From Brevundimonas diminuta 470-4 (GTDB lineage: Bacteria; Pseudomonadota; Alphaproteobacteria; Caulobacterales; Caulobacteraceae), in NCBI GenBank assembly GCA_000318405.1, contig KB291743.1, positions 35,478 through 99,477 of the forward strand: a DNA stretch of 64,000 nucleotides, written 5' to 3'. The notes beneath the pieces are model-generated. The model worked only from the letters and a program-made list of their open reading frames with translations. It did not search any database and was not told the DNA's origin. Shown here one piece after another: positions 24,329-33,058 of this stretch (position 1 is the first letter of the stretch; every line of letters begins with the position of its first letter). A program made the translations under genes and the position numbers.

Positions 24329-26917
24329 TCAGCCCAGGTCGCCGACGGCGGCGTCCAGCAGCATGAAGGCCCGGCCTTCATCCGTGGCCAGCCGCCCCTG
24401 AATGTCATGGGCGTCGCCGCGGTCGGCCTGAAGCCTCAGGCCGTGGGCGAAGGCGCGGACATAGGCTTCGGCGTCGGCGCGCAGAAGGTCGTCGCTCAGC
24501 ACGCGGCGCGAGACGCTGCGGACGGCGGCGGGCGCCACCCTGCGGACGATCTGGCGGGCGCGCGACGGGTCATGGGCGGCGAAGGCCTGGGCCGTTTCCT
24601 CGATGCGTGGGCGCGGCAGCAGGGCGTTGGGGTCCACGCCCATGCGCCGAATGGCGTCGGTGATGCGCGAGGCCAAGGCGTCGATCTCTTCGGGCGAGCC
24701 GATCGGCGCCGCCGGGGCGTGCGATGCGGCGTCGGTCTGAGGGCCGCCGTTGGGAGCGGACAGATCGTTCCAGTCCAGATCGGCGGCGGGCGCCTCGTGT
24801 CTGTGGGGCGGCGCGGGCGGCGTCGTATCACGCGGCGGCGGCGCCGGTCGGGCCTGAGGCGCGGCCGGGATCGCTTTGATGTCTCCCTCTGGCGCGTTCT
24901 GGGGACGCAGTCGTCCGCGCAGGCCGTCCTGCGGCCGTTCAGCGGGACGCTCGGGCGCGGCAGGCTGGCTCAGGGGGCGGCGACGGACGCCTTCGCCGGA
25001 CACGGCGCCCATCAGGCGCACGGCCTCGGTCAGCATGTCGTAGTTGCGACGGACGCGCTCCTGGAAGCCGCTTTCCAGGGCTTCGGTGTCTTCGGCCGCC
25101 TTGCGCGAGGCGGCGCTCAGGGCGGTCAGGCCGTTTTCGACGGCGGCGCGGACCGAATCCACCCGGTTCTGGGCTTCCTGCGGCAGACGGCTGGCGCGCT
25201 CGTCCATCTCGGACACGGCCTGTTCGACCTGGCTCAGGGCCTCGGTGACGCGGGTCAGGGTGGCGTGAAGACTGTCGACCAGGCGCTCGCCCGTCTGGTC
25301 CACCATTTCAGCGGTCTGGCCGATGATGCGGCGGGCGCCCTCGATGCGGGCCTCGGCGGCGGCGTCGGCCTGCTGGGCGGCGTCGAACAGGGATTCGCCC
25401 AGGCGGTCGGCGCGGATCTGCGCCTGTTCGATGGCGGTGTCGGCCGCCTGACGCTGGGCGTCGGCGGTGGCCTGAAGCGCCTCAAGCGAACGTCGGGTCT
25501 CTTCGACCAGCAGGTCGCGGGATTCAGCGGACAGCGCCTCGAACCGATCCAGCGCCAGCTTGGTGGCGTGGTCGAAGCCGTCGGCTTCGCGTTGGGACAA
25601 CTGCACCAGGGCCTGGAACTGATCGACCACGGCCTCGACCTGGGCCTTGATGGCGTTGGCGGCTTCTTCGCCTCTCAGGTTCAGGTCGTCGGCTGCCGCA
25701 CGGCTCTGGGACAGGTGATCCAGAAGCTGGGCGCGCTGGCTCTCCACCTGGGCCGAGAAGTCTTCCTGATCGGTGCGCAGGGCGTAGGCGGCGGTGACCA
25801 GGGCGGCGCGCTGCTGGCCCAGGCCTTCCTCGACCGATTGAATCTGTTCGGCGACGCCGGAGCCGGCGGTTTCGAGACGCAGGGTCTGGCGGGCCAGGTC
25901 GTCGGCGGCGGCGCGGGCGGCGTCCTGGGCTTCGTTGGCGGCGGCGGCCAGATCTGCGGCGCGGGCGGCGAGCGCGGCTTCTGCCTCGCGCAGTTGCGTC
26001 TGAGCCAGGTCGGAGGCGTCGGCCACCATGCGCGACTGGCGTTCGACCGTTTCGACGACGCTTGAGGCTTGGGTTTCCAGACGGCCGCTGAGGCCGTGCA
26101 TCTGCTCCCGCTCGGCCGACATCTTTTCGGTCAGCTGGCGGGCCGTGCCGCCGGCGCGTTCGGCCGCTTCGTTCAGCAGGGCGGTTTCCTTGGCCAGGGC
26201 TTCGCGTAGCTGGGCCATGTCGTTGCGCGCCCGCTCGGCGGCCTGTGCGGCCAGGTCGATATCGCCGCGCAGACTGGTCAGCACCTGACCGGCTTCGTTG
26301 GCGGCCAGGGCGGTCGGGCCGACAAGGGCGTTCGCCATTTCGCGGGCGCGGCGGGTCTCTTGCGCCAGACCGGCGCCCTGACGCACGGCGTGGGCCAGCA
26401 GGATCGACAGGCCGACCGGCGCCAGAAGGATTAGGCCGTAAACGGCCAGGCGCAGCGGATCCAGCTCCATCATCCCCGAACCCAGCTCGTAGGCGAACCA
26501 GGACGCCAGCCCCCCGACCCACAGGGCCGACGCCAGACCGGCGATCAGATAGGCGTGGTTGGCGCCGCTCTTGGCCGACTTGGCGCGAGGGGAGGCGGGA
26601 ACGGTAAGGGGCGTTGATTCGACGGTGGCGGGCGGCGCGTCGGCCGACTCGCCCAGAATGGCCAGGGTGCGGGCCGCTTTTTCCGCCTCAGCCGCGCGCT
26701 GTTCGGCGATCGCCTGCTGTTCGGCCAGGCGGCGGCGCTGACGCTCGGACATCGGCCGTTCCGGAACGGGGGCGGATTCAGGCATCGGCGGATGCTCAGG
26801 CATCGGCTCGGGCGCGACCGCATCGGCCTGGACGTCGGGCGCGACGACGGGGGCCTCGTCCTCGAGGGCGGGCTCGGAGTCGGTCAGATTGAGCGGCGGC
26901 CGAGGGCGGGATTTCAT
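24329..26917 (-). CDS. tipN: TipN-like polarity protein, membrane-anchored coiled coil
   Basis: In Caulobacter, TipN marks the new pole and helps place the flagellum and separate chromosomes. This 862-residue protein has the same plan: Pro-rich, charged cytoplasmic N terminus (1-120), two membrane helices (about 121-144 and 154-178), then some 450 residues of heptad-rich, Ala/Glu/Gln-rich coiled coil (about 185-640), a Pro-rich spacer, and a conserved-looking C-terminal region (about 745-862). Identification rests on length, topology and taxonomy rather than a signature motif. Another large coiled-coil membrane protein remains possible. It is transcribed alone. Confidence 0.7.
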   Translation of the reverse strand: MKSRPRPPLNLTDSEPALEDEAPVVAPDVQADAVAPEPMPEHPPMPESAPVPERPMSERQRRRLAEQQAIAEQRAAEAEKAARTLAILGESADAPPATVESTPLTVPASPRAKSAKSGANHAYLIAGLASALWVGGLASWFAYELGSGMMELDPLRLAVYGLILLAPVGLSILLAHAVRQGAGLAQETRRAREMANALVGPTALAANEAGQVLTSLRGDIDLAAQAAERARNDMAQLREALAKETALLNEAAERAGGTARQLTEKMSAEREQMHGLSGRLETQASSVVETVERQSRMVADASDLAQTQLREAEAALAARAADLAAAANEAQDAARAAADDLARQTLRLETAGSGVAEQIQSVEEGLGQQRAALVTAAYALRTDQEDFSAQVESQRAQLLDHLSQSRAAADDLNLRGEEAANAIKAQVEAVVDQFQALVQLSQREADGFDHATKLALDRFEALSAESRDLLVEETRRSLEALQATADAQRQAADTAIEQAQIRADRLGESLFDAAQQADAAAEARIEGARRIIGQTAEMVDQTGERLVDSLHATLTRVTEALSQVEQAVSEMDERASRLPQEAQNRVDSVRAAVENGLTALSAASRKAAEDTEALESGFQERVRRNYDMLTEAVRLMGAVSGEGVRRRPLSQPAAPERPAERPQDGLRGRLRPQNAPEGDIKAIPAAPQARPAPPPRDTTPPAPPHRHEAPAADLDWNDLSAPNGGPQTDAASHAPAAPIGSPEEIDALASRITDAIRRMGVDPNALLPRPRIEETAQAFAAHDPSRARQIVRRVAPAAVRSVSRRVLSDDLLRADAEAYVRAFAHGLRLQADRGDAHDIQGRLATDEGRAFMLLDAAVGDLG

Positions 26918-27062
26918 GGGCGTCGATCTCGATTACTGGTCGCCTGGAGACGCGGGCGAGGTCGTGTGCGGAGCGACCCTAACGACTGTAACGAGAAGCG
27001 AAAAGGCTGGAGGGCGTATTATCCGGCCTGAAGCAGCAGCTTCACTGAGCCTAAGCTGTGGA

Positions 27063-27254
27063 TCAGCAGGAGGTCGGGGCGTTCACCTGAACGTGGGTGG
27101 ACGGGGCGTCGCCGCACTTCTTTCCGACCCGGTGGATCTCGCCGTCCGACTTCTTCGTCGGGCTGAGATCGACGCCGAACTGCGACAGCGCGACTGCGGC
27201 GAGCAGTGCGATGAGGCCGATCACCATTTCGATCAGAGCGTGCATGGCGCGCAT
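27063..27254 (-). CDS. possible small membrane protein
   Basis: A 63-residue open frame with one membrane segment (ALIEMVIGLIALLAAVALSQF, split around residues 6-25) and a polar tail with two cysteines (KKCGDAP and the terminal Cys). The composition is plausible for a small membrane protein, but no well-spaced Shine-Dalgarno sequence is seen and the region is open in other frames. If it is not real, 26918-27407 is a gene-free gap holding the tipN and PLD promoters. A small hairpin (GAAGC/GCTTC, 27030-27043) follows it. Confidence 0.4.
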   Translation of the reverse strand: MRAMHALIEMVIGLIALLAAVALSQFGVDLSPTKKSDGEIHRVGKKCGDAPSTHVQVNAPTSC

Positions 27255-27407
27255 AATGACAGATCACGGTTCCGGAGACAATGTGGCGAAGTGAAGGAGC
27301 GTCGCCATTGACCATGCTGTTACGAAAATGGAACGATCTGCGACCGCTCGACCTCTGCTGTGGAGGCCGCGCATCAAGCCGTCACGCGAATCGGCCATCG
27401 GAGGGTC

Positions 27408-28886
27408 ATGGGGCCAGATCGTTCTTATGAAGCCAGTCTGATCGAGCCGGGTCCGGGCGTGTGGCGGTCTGCGCCTGCGCATCGTTTCGCGCCGCTGATG
27501 GAGAACAAGGCCTATTTCGACGCCCTGTCCTCGGCCCTGCACAAGGCGAAACGGTCGATCCTGATTCTGGGCTGGCAGTTCGATCCCCGCACCCGGCTGG
27601 ACCCGGAGGGGCCGCTGACTGATCGTCGGGCGGAGATCGGTCATCAGTTGAAGGCTCTGGTGCGGCATAAGCCGGATCTGGACGTGCGCCTGCTGATCTG
27701 GCGCTCGCCCCTGCTGATCGCGGCGTCGCAGGGCTTCTATCCGCACAAGGCCCAGAGATGGTTCCGCCGCCGGATCGTGGAGTTTCGGCTGGACGGGCCG
27801 GGCATTCTGGGCGCCTGCCATCATCAGAAGGTGGTGGTGATCGACAATCAGATCGCCTTCTGCGGCGGCGGCGACATCTCGACCGATCGCTGGGACGCCG
27901 AAGAGCATTTCTCGGGCGATCCGCGCCGGTGCGAACCGACCGGCGTCATTCCGGCGCCGAGGCACGAGGTGATGTGCGTGCTGGACGGACCGGCGGCGCA
28001 GAACCTGGGCGATCTGGCGCGCGAACGCTGGCGGCGAGCGACGGGCGAGGTGCTGGAAATCTCCACGCCGCGCGATGGCGACGCCTGGCCCGATGGCGTC
28101 GAGCCGACGCTGCATGATGTTCCGGTCGCCATATCCCGCACGGAGCCGCAGGTCCGGGGCCGACCTGAGGTGCGCGAGAACGAGGCCCTGCATCTGGAGG
28201 CCATCCGACAGGCGCGGTCGCTGATCTATATGGAGAACCAGTACTTCACCTCGCCCCTGCTGGCGGCGGCGCTGGCCGAACGTCTGGCTGAACCCGACGG
28301 GCCGGAGGTGGTGCTGGTCTCGACCGGGCGCAGCCCCAGCTGGTTCGACGGGCTGACGATGGATACGGCGCGGGCGGAGGTGCTGTATCGGCTGGAGCAC
28401 GCGGACCGCCACGACCGCTTCACCGCCTTCTATCCGGTGACGGACGAGGGCGAACGGATCATCGTCCACGCCAAGATGACCATCATCGACGACAGGTTGC
28501 TGCGGATCGGATCCAGCAATCTGAACAACCGCTCGATGGGCCTTGATACGGAATGTGACGTGGCCGTCGAGGCGCAGACGGATCAGCAGCGCGATGTGAT
28601 CCGACGCTTTCGGCGTCATTCACTAGGCCATTTCATCGGCGTGTCGGGCGAGGCCTTCGCCGAGGCGGAAACCCTGCTGGGCTCGGTTGGTCAGGCGATC
28701 CAGACCTTCGGTCAGGCGCGGATGAAGCCGCTGGGCGCCGCTGAGCCGACGCGGGTCGAGCGGATGTTCGCCGAGTGGCAGTTCGGCGATCCGGTGTCGG
28801 CGACCGACGCCTGGCGGCCGTGGAAGCGGCTGAATCGCTCGCACCGCACCCGTCCCAGGTCCGAGGGCGGTCAGGCGCCGGGATGA
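27408..28886 (+). CDS. phospholipase D family protein (cardiolipin synthase-like)
   Basis: This 492-residue protein carries two HKD catalytic motifs: HHQKVVVIDNQIAFCGG and HAKMTIIDDRLLRIGSSNLNNRS. The pair forms one active site with a phospho-histidine intermediate. MENQYFTS between them is typical of the PLD/cardiolipin synthase group. There is no signal peptide or N-terminal membrane segment, so it differs from ClsA and is either soluble or peripheral. ATG 27408 has GGAGGG just upstream. The gene overlaps the convergent EEP gene by 16 bases; PLD and EEP genes are often neighbours and may act on the same lipids. Confidence 0.88.
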   Translation: MGPDRSYEASLIEPGPGVWRSAPAHRFAPLMENKAYFDALSSALHKAKRSILILGWQFDPRTRLDPEGPLTDRRAEIGHQLKALVRHKPDLDVRLLIWRSPLLIAASQGFYPHKAQRWFRRRIVEFRLDGPGILGACHHQKVVVIDNQIAFCGGGDISTDRWDAEEHFSGDPRRCEPTGVIPAPRHEVMCVLDGPAAQNLGDLARERWRRATGEVLEISTPRDGDAWPDGVEPTLHDVPVAISRTEPQVRGRPEVRENEALHLEAIRQARSLIYMENQYFTSPLLAAALAERLAEPDGPEVVLVSTGRSPSWFDGLTMDTARAEVLYRLEHADRHDRFTAFYPVTDEGERIIVHAKMTIIDDRLLRIGSSNLNNRSMGLDTECDVAVEAQTDQQRDVIRRFRRHSLGHFIGVSGEAFAEAETLLGSVGQAIQTFGQARMKPLGAAEPTRVERMFAEWQFGDPVSATDAWRPWKRLNRSHRTRPRSEGGQAPG

Positions 28887-29629
28887 TCCCTGGGCTGACC
28901 TTCGATCTCGAAGTCGATGATCAGGGGCAGATGGTCCGACGCGGCGCGCGCAAGAGGCGAGGACGGAGCGCGGGCGCCTGTCACGCGAATCTCGCGGCTG
29001 ACGAAGCAGTGGTCGATGCGGATGGCCGGGAAGCTGGACGGAAAGGTCTTGATCGACGGCTTGAGGCCTAACCGTCGCTGAGCGTCCGCCAGCCGCCGTG
29101 TCAGGGCCTGATAAGGGCGGGTGATCGAGGTGGCGTTGAAGTCGCCCGTCAGGATCGTCGGCCCCTGACACATCGGATCGCCCAGCCATTCCTCGCCGAT
29201 CAATGCGGCGACCTGCAGCCGTTGTTCGCGCGGGATCAGGCCCAGGTGGGTGTTCATGATGTTGACGACCGCCCCGTCGAAATCGACTGCCGACCACAGG
29301 GCGCCGCGCGGCTCCAGCCCCTTGATGCCGGGCAGGGTGGGCAGGGCGGCGGCGCGCACCAGCCGCTCGGGCCGGTGGGTCAGGATGGCGTCGCCGTAAA
29401 GCTCGGCCTCGACCTTCATGGCGGGGTGGAATTGTACGCTCATGGCCAGGTGTTGAGCGATGGCGCTGGCCTGATCGACATGACCGGTGCGGGCCCGGCC
29501 GACATCCAGTTCCTGCAGGCAGACGACGTCGGGCTCATGCTCGGCGATGACATCGGCGATGCGTTTCACGTCCAGCTTGCGATCGACGCCGACGCAGCGA
29601 TGGACGTTGTAGGTCAGAAGTCTCGGCAT
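28871..29629 (-). CDS. endonuclease/exonuclease/phosphatase (EEP) family hydrolase
   Basis: A metal-dependent phosphodiesterase of the DNase I-like fold, 252 residues. Motifs in order: LTYNVHRCVG (Asn), CLQELDVGR (metal Glu), NTHLGLIPREQR (His), LTGDFNAT (Asp/Asn), RIDHCFVS (Asp) and ASDHLPLIIDFE (catalytic His). No signal peptide. The substrate may be phospholipid head groups, given the adjacent PLD gene, or nucleic acid; sequence does not decide. The 3' ends of the two genes overlap. Confidence 0.88.
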   Translation of the reverse strand: MPRLLTYNVHRCVGVDRKLDVKRIADVIAEHEPDVVCLQELDVGRARTGHVDQASAIAQHLAMSVQFHPAMKVEAELYGDAILTHRPERLVRAAALPTLPGIKGLEPRGALWSAVDFDGAVVNIMNTHLGLIPREQRLQVAALIGEEWLGDPMCQGPTILTGDFNATSITRPYQALTRRLADAQRRLGLKPSIKTFPSSFPAIRIDHCFVSREIRVTGARAPSSPLARAASDHLPLIIDFEIEGQPRDHPGA

Positions 29630-29700
29630 GAATTCCTTGCCTGGCGATCGCAGCGACTGTCGCGTTTCAATGCGGCGGTCGCGAGGCCCTGATAGCCAGA

Positions 29701-30390
29701 CTAGATGACATCCAGTCTGTCGGGGATCTCATTCTGATCAGCGAGCTTGGGCGGAAAGCGTTCCGCCAGCACCCCGCCGCACAGGTTGATGGCCTGTTCG
29801 AAACCCTCGACCGGGCGGTTGCGACGCAGAGCGCCCGTCAGGGCGGCGACGGCGTCGGCCCAGACCTCGGGACTGACGCAGGAGTGGACGCCTTCGTCGG
29901 CCACCACCTCGACCTGATGATCAGCCAGGGCGGCGAAGATCAGGACGCCGGTGCGCGCCTCGGTGACGTGCAGACCGTGGGCTAGGAACTGCTGCATGGC
30001 GGCGCGGCGGACGCGCGTGCGGCGCAGGGCGGCGGGCGTCAGCAGTCGCCGCACGGCCGGGATCAGCGACAGCAGAAAGACGGCCAGGAACACGCCCGCC
30101 TGCACCAGTCCATAGGCCGCCAGCGCGCGCCCGATCTCGGCCGACGCGGCTGGCGCGTGGGCGATCTCCCAGTCGCCGCCGAACGTCAGCCAGTCGCCGT
30201 TGAAGCCGAACGGGATCAGTCCCAGCGGCAGCAGCAGGGCCGCAGCGGCCGCCCAGCCCAGGCTGATGTCGCGGTAGGAGGACACCTGCCGCGCCACGAC
30301 GCAGAAGATTTCGCCCGACGTATGCGCCTCAGCCTGGGCAATGGCGCTGGCGACGCGCGCGTGGTCGTCTGTCGTAAACTGCATCACCAT
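29701..30390 (-). CDS. TPM-domain membrane protein (second TPM of the operon)
   Basis: A 229-residue protein. The TPM domain ([31 protein letters not shown] at the N terminus) is split by two or three membrane segments (about 43-60 and 90-110). The rest of the fold follows ([39 protein letters not shown]). It starts 7 bases inside the preceding TPM gene, so the two are cotranslated. TPM proteins are periplasmic or membrane-linked and some act as phosphatases or in photosystem repair; a role here is unknown. Confidence 0.8.
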   Translation of the reverse strand: MVMQFTTDDHARVASAIAQAEAHTSGEIFCVVARQVSSYRDISLGWAAAAALLLPLGLIPFGFNGDWLTFGGDWEIAHAPAASAEIGRALAAYGLVQAGVFLAVFLLSLIPAVRRLLTPAALRRTRVRRAAMQQFLAHGLHVTEARTGVLIFAALADHQVEVVADEGVHSCVSPEVWADAVAALTGALRRNRPVEGFEQAINLCGGVLAERFPPKLADQNEIPDRLDVI

Positions 30391-31241
30391 CCCCCCGAGG
30401 CGCCGCCGCCGCCGAAGCCGCCGCCTCCGCCGCCAAATCCACCGCCGCCGCCGAACCCGCCGCCGCCCCAGCCGCCGCCGCGCCCGCCGCGATTGCGGTC
30501 CTTCAAGGCCTCGCTGGCGGCCCAGATCAGGATCGGGGACAGGCCGTCGCCGCGTCCGCCGCGCCGTTTGCGCCCGCCCGCAGCCGCGCCGACCATGCTG
30601 AAGAAGATGAAGGCGAAGACCAGAAGGATGACGACGGCCGGCAGGACCGGCTTGGTCGTCTCTGCCGCCGCGCTCTTGGCTGCTTCGGCCCGCGCCTGGG
30701 CCTCGGCCGGATCGGCGGTCAGTTGCGCGATGATGGAGTCAGTCCCGGCGATGATGCCCGCCGCATAGTCGCTCTGACGAAAGGCCGGCAGGATGTCGTT
30801 GCGGATGATGAGCGAGGAATAGGCATCGGTCAGCACGCCCTCCAGCCCATAGCCGACCTCGATCCGCACCTTGCGCTCGTTCGGCGCGACGATCAGCAGG
30901 GCGCCGCCGTCGTTCTCCTTCTGGCCGATGCCCCAGTGACGGCCCAGCTGGTAGCCGAAGTCCTCGATCTCCTGATCCTGGAGAGAGGGCAGGGTGACGA
31001 CGACCAACTGGTCACCGGTCTGCTGTTCCAGCGTCGCCAGCTTGCCGGTCAGGGCCTGTTCCTGCGCGGGGGTCAGCAGTTGGGCGTCATCGACCACCCG
31101 CCCTGTCAGGGTCGGAAAGCGGATCTCGGCCGCCAGACTGGCGCCGGGCAGGGTCGCCAGCCACAGGGCGAGGCCCAGCAGCAGGGCGGGCAGCAGGCCC
31201 CGCGCGGGGCCTTCCCTCAGGGCGAGGGCGGAAGAAGCCAT
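30384..31241 (-). CDS. TPM-domain protein with glycine-rich tail (YgcG type)
   Basis: A signal peptide (about 1-38, cleavage after SLAA) leads to a periplasmic TPM domain (about 45-165: [61 protein letters not shown]). A membrane helix (about 197-215) and a basic stretch follow, then about 30 residues of almost pure Gly with a few Phe and Trp at the C terminus. This architecture is standard for TPM proteins that sit beside LemA. The lemA gene ends 8 bases upstream and the second TPM gene overlaps downstream. Confidence 0.88.
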   Translation of the reverse strand: MASSALALREGPARGLLPALLLGLALWLATLPGASLAAEIRFPTLTGRVVDDAQLLTPAQEQALTGKLATLEQQTGDQLVVVTLPSLQDQEIEDFGYQLGRHWGIGQKENDGGALLIVAPNERKVRIEVGYGLEGVLTDAYSSLIIRNDILPAFRQSDYAAGIIAGTDSIIAQLTADPAEAQARAEAAKSAAAETTKPVLPAVVILLVFAFIFFSMVGAAAGGRKRRGGRGDGLSPILIWAASEALKDRNRGGRGGGWGGGGFGGGGGFGGGGGGFGGGGASGGW

Positions 31242-31249
31242 GTCCAGCC

Positions 31250-31945
31250 TTACTGCGCCGCCGGGGCGGGCGCGGGCGGTGCGGCGCCGGGCGTGGTCGC
31301 AGGCGCGCCGCCCCCGGGCTGTGCGCCCGCAGACGGGGCGCCGAGGTCGAAGTTCACCGGGGGCGCAGACTGAGCCTCGGCCGTGGCGGTGAACAACTGC
31401 ATGGGCTTGGAGCCGCCATGCAGGGTCTTGGCCCAGATCACGTTCGGGAAGGTGCGCAGGGTCGTGTTGTAGTCGCGCACGGCCTCATTGTAGTCGCGGC
31501 GCGCCACGGAGATGCGGTTCTCGGTGCCTTCCAGCTGCGACTGCAGGGTCAGGAAGTTCTGGTTGGCCTGAAGCTGGGGATAGGCCTCGACCGTCACCAG
31601 CAGCCGCGACAGGGCGCTGGAGAGTTCGCCCTGCGCCTGCTGATACTGCTGGAAGGCGGCGGCGTTATCGAGGTTGGAGGCGTCGATGTTGACGCTGGTG
31701 GCCTTGGCCCGGGCCTCGATCACCTGGGTCAGGGTGGTGCGTTCCTGAATGGCTGCGCCCTGCACGGTGGCGACCAGGTTCGGCACCAGGTCGGCGCGGC
31801 GCTGATACTGGCTCTGGACATCGGCCCAGGCGGCCTCGGCCCGCTCCTGCTTGGTCGGAATGGTGTTGTAGCCGCAGGCGCCCACGGCGGGGGCCAGGAC
31901 GACGACAGCGGCGACGGCCGCGATGCGAGGCGAAAATCCAGCCAT
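31250..31945 (-). CDS. LemA family lipoprotein
   Basis: LemA proteins are membrane-anchored helical bundles of unclear function, often encoded with TPM proteins. The N terminus has a hydrophobic segment ending VGAC, a plausible lipobox. The conserved LemA segments are present: ADVQSQYQRRADLVPNLVATVQG, YQQAQGELSSALSRLLVTVEAYPQL, FLTLQSQLEGTENRISVARRDYN and FPNVIWA. After about residue 190 comes a Pro/Ala/Gly tail. ATG 31945 has AGGAG 8 bases upstream; a GTG-type extension to 31972 is unlikely. First gene of the lemA-TPM-TPM operon; length 231. Confidence 0.9.
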   Translation of the reverse strand: MAGFSPRIAAVAAVVVLAPAVGACGYNTIPTKQERAEAAWADVQSQYQRRADLVPNLVATVQGAAIQERTTLTQVIEARAKATSVNIDASNLDNAAAFQQYQQAQGELSSALSRLLVTVEAYPQLQANQNFLTLQSQLEGTENRISVARRDYNEAVRDYNTTLRTFPNVIWAKTLHGGSKPMQLFTATAEAQSAPPVNFDLGAPSAGAQPGGGAPATTPGAAPPAPAPAAQ

Positions 31946-32041
31946 GAAGAAGCTCCTGCGGGCGGTCCTCATGACCGCTGATCGCTAAAGACTATCGGGG
32001 CCGAAAGGCTCCGCTTCAAGGCAGGATTTTTGCCGCGGCCG

Positions 32042-32965
32042 TCAGCCGTTCAGGTCTTCCGGCTCAATGCCCGCCGCGCGGCAGGCGGCGGTGTAGGTGT
32101 TGGCCAGCAGGCAGGCGATGGTCATGGGGCCGACGCCGCCGGGGACGGGGGTGATGCGTCCGGCGACCTCGACCGCCTCGTTGAAGTCCACGTCGCCGAC
32201 CACGCGGGTCTTGCCCTCGGCGGCCTTGACCGGATCGCGCGAGGGGACGCGGTTGATGCCGACGTCGATGACGGCGGCGCCCGGCTTGATCCAGTCGCCC
32301 TTGATCATCTCGGGGCGGCCTACGGCGGCCACCAGAATGTCGGCCGTGCGACACAGGGCGGGCAGGTCGCGGGTGCGCGAGTGGGCGATGGTGACGGTGC
32401 AGCTTTCGCCCAGCAGCAGTTGCGCCATCGGCTTGCCGACGATGTTGGAGCGGCCGACGATGACGGCGTTCAGGCCTGACAGGTCGCCCAACTGGTCCTT
32501 CAGCAGCATCAGACTGCCCAGCGGGGTGCAGGGGATCATGCCGGGCAGACCGACGGCCAGACGCCCGGCGTTGACGACGTGGAAGCCGTCCACGTCCTTG
32601 TCCGGCGAGATGGCGTCCAGCACGGCCGCCGAGTCGATGTGCCTGGGTAGGGGCAACTGCACGAGGATGCCGTGGATGCCCGCATCGGCGTTCAACTGGG
32701 CGATCAGCGCCAGCAGTTCGTCCTGAGTCGTTTCGACCGGCAGGCGGTGGGTGTCGGACCGCATCCCGGCTTTCAGCGTCGTCTCGCCCTTGTTGCGGAC
32801 ATAGAGCTGGCTGGCGGGGTCTTCGCCGACGATGATGACGGCCAGGCCGGGCTTGACGCCGTGAGCGGATTCCAGCCGGGCGGCGGCCGCTGCGACGCGC
32901 TCCACCAGGGTCTGTGAGAAGGCCTTGCCGTCGATCAGAGAGGCGCGGGCGGGTTCGACAGCCAT
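32042..32965 (-). CDS. folD: bifunctional methylenetetrahydrofolate dehydrogenase/cyclohydrolase
   Basis: FolD interconverts 5,10-methylene-, methenyl- and 10-formyl-THF in one-carbon metabolism. The catalytic YVRNK (K in [12 protein letters not shown]), substrate motif [21 protein letters not shown], and the Rossmann NADP loop [12 protein letters not shown] are all present, ending with [16 protein letters not shown] chose ATG 32965 because GGAG lies 6 bases upstream; ATG 32977 would add four residues. Cytoplasmic, 307 residues, transcribed divergently from the PPC protein. Confidence 0.96.
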   Translation of the reverse strand: MAVEPARASLIDGKAFSQTLVERVAAAAARLESAHGVKPGLAVIIVGEDPASQLYVRNKGETTLKAGMRSDTHRLPVETTQDELLALIAQLNADAGIHGILVQLPLPRHIDSAAVLDAISPDKDVDGFHVVNAGRLAVGLPGMIPCTPLGSLMLLKDQLGDLSGLNAVIVGRSNIVGKPMAQLLLGESCTVTIAHSRTRDLPALCRTADILVAAVGRPEMIKGDWIKPGAAVIDVGINRVPSRDPVKAAEGKTRVVGDVDFNEAVEVAGRITPVPGGVGPMTIACLLANTYTAACRAAGIEPEDLNG

Positions 32966-33058
32966 ATTTGGCTCCATCTGCCGGGAACTGGAAAGCGTGG
33001 CCGCGATTTACAGGCGCTGCGGTTCGGCGTCTATGATGACGCCAGCAAAGAGGTTTTT

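Noticed and set aside
24407-26065. 552-codon open frame opposite tipN
   Set aside because: Mirror of the Ala/Glu-rich coiled-coil codons (gives Gly/Leu-rich text); no independent evidence.
30391-30490. GC-rich trinucleotide-like repeat
   Set aside because: It encodes the Gly-rich tail of the TPM protein, a normal family feature rather than an independent DNA repeat or CRISPR.
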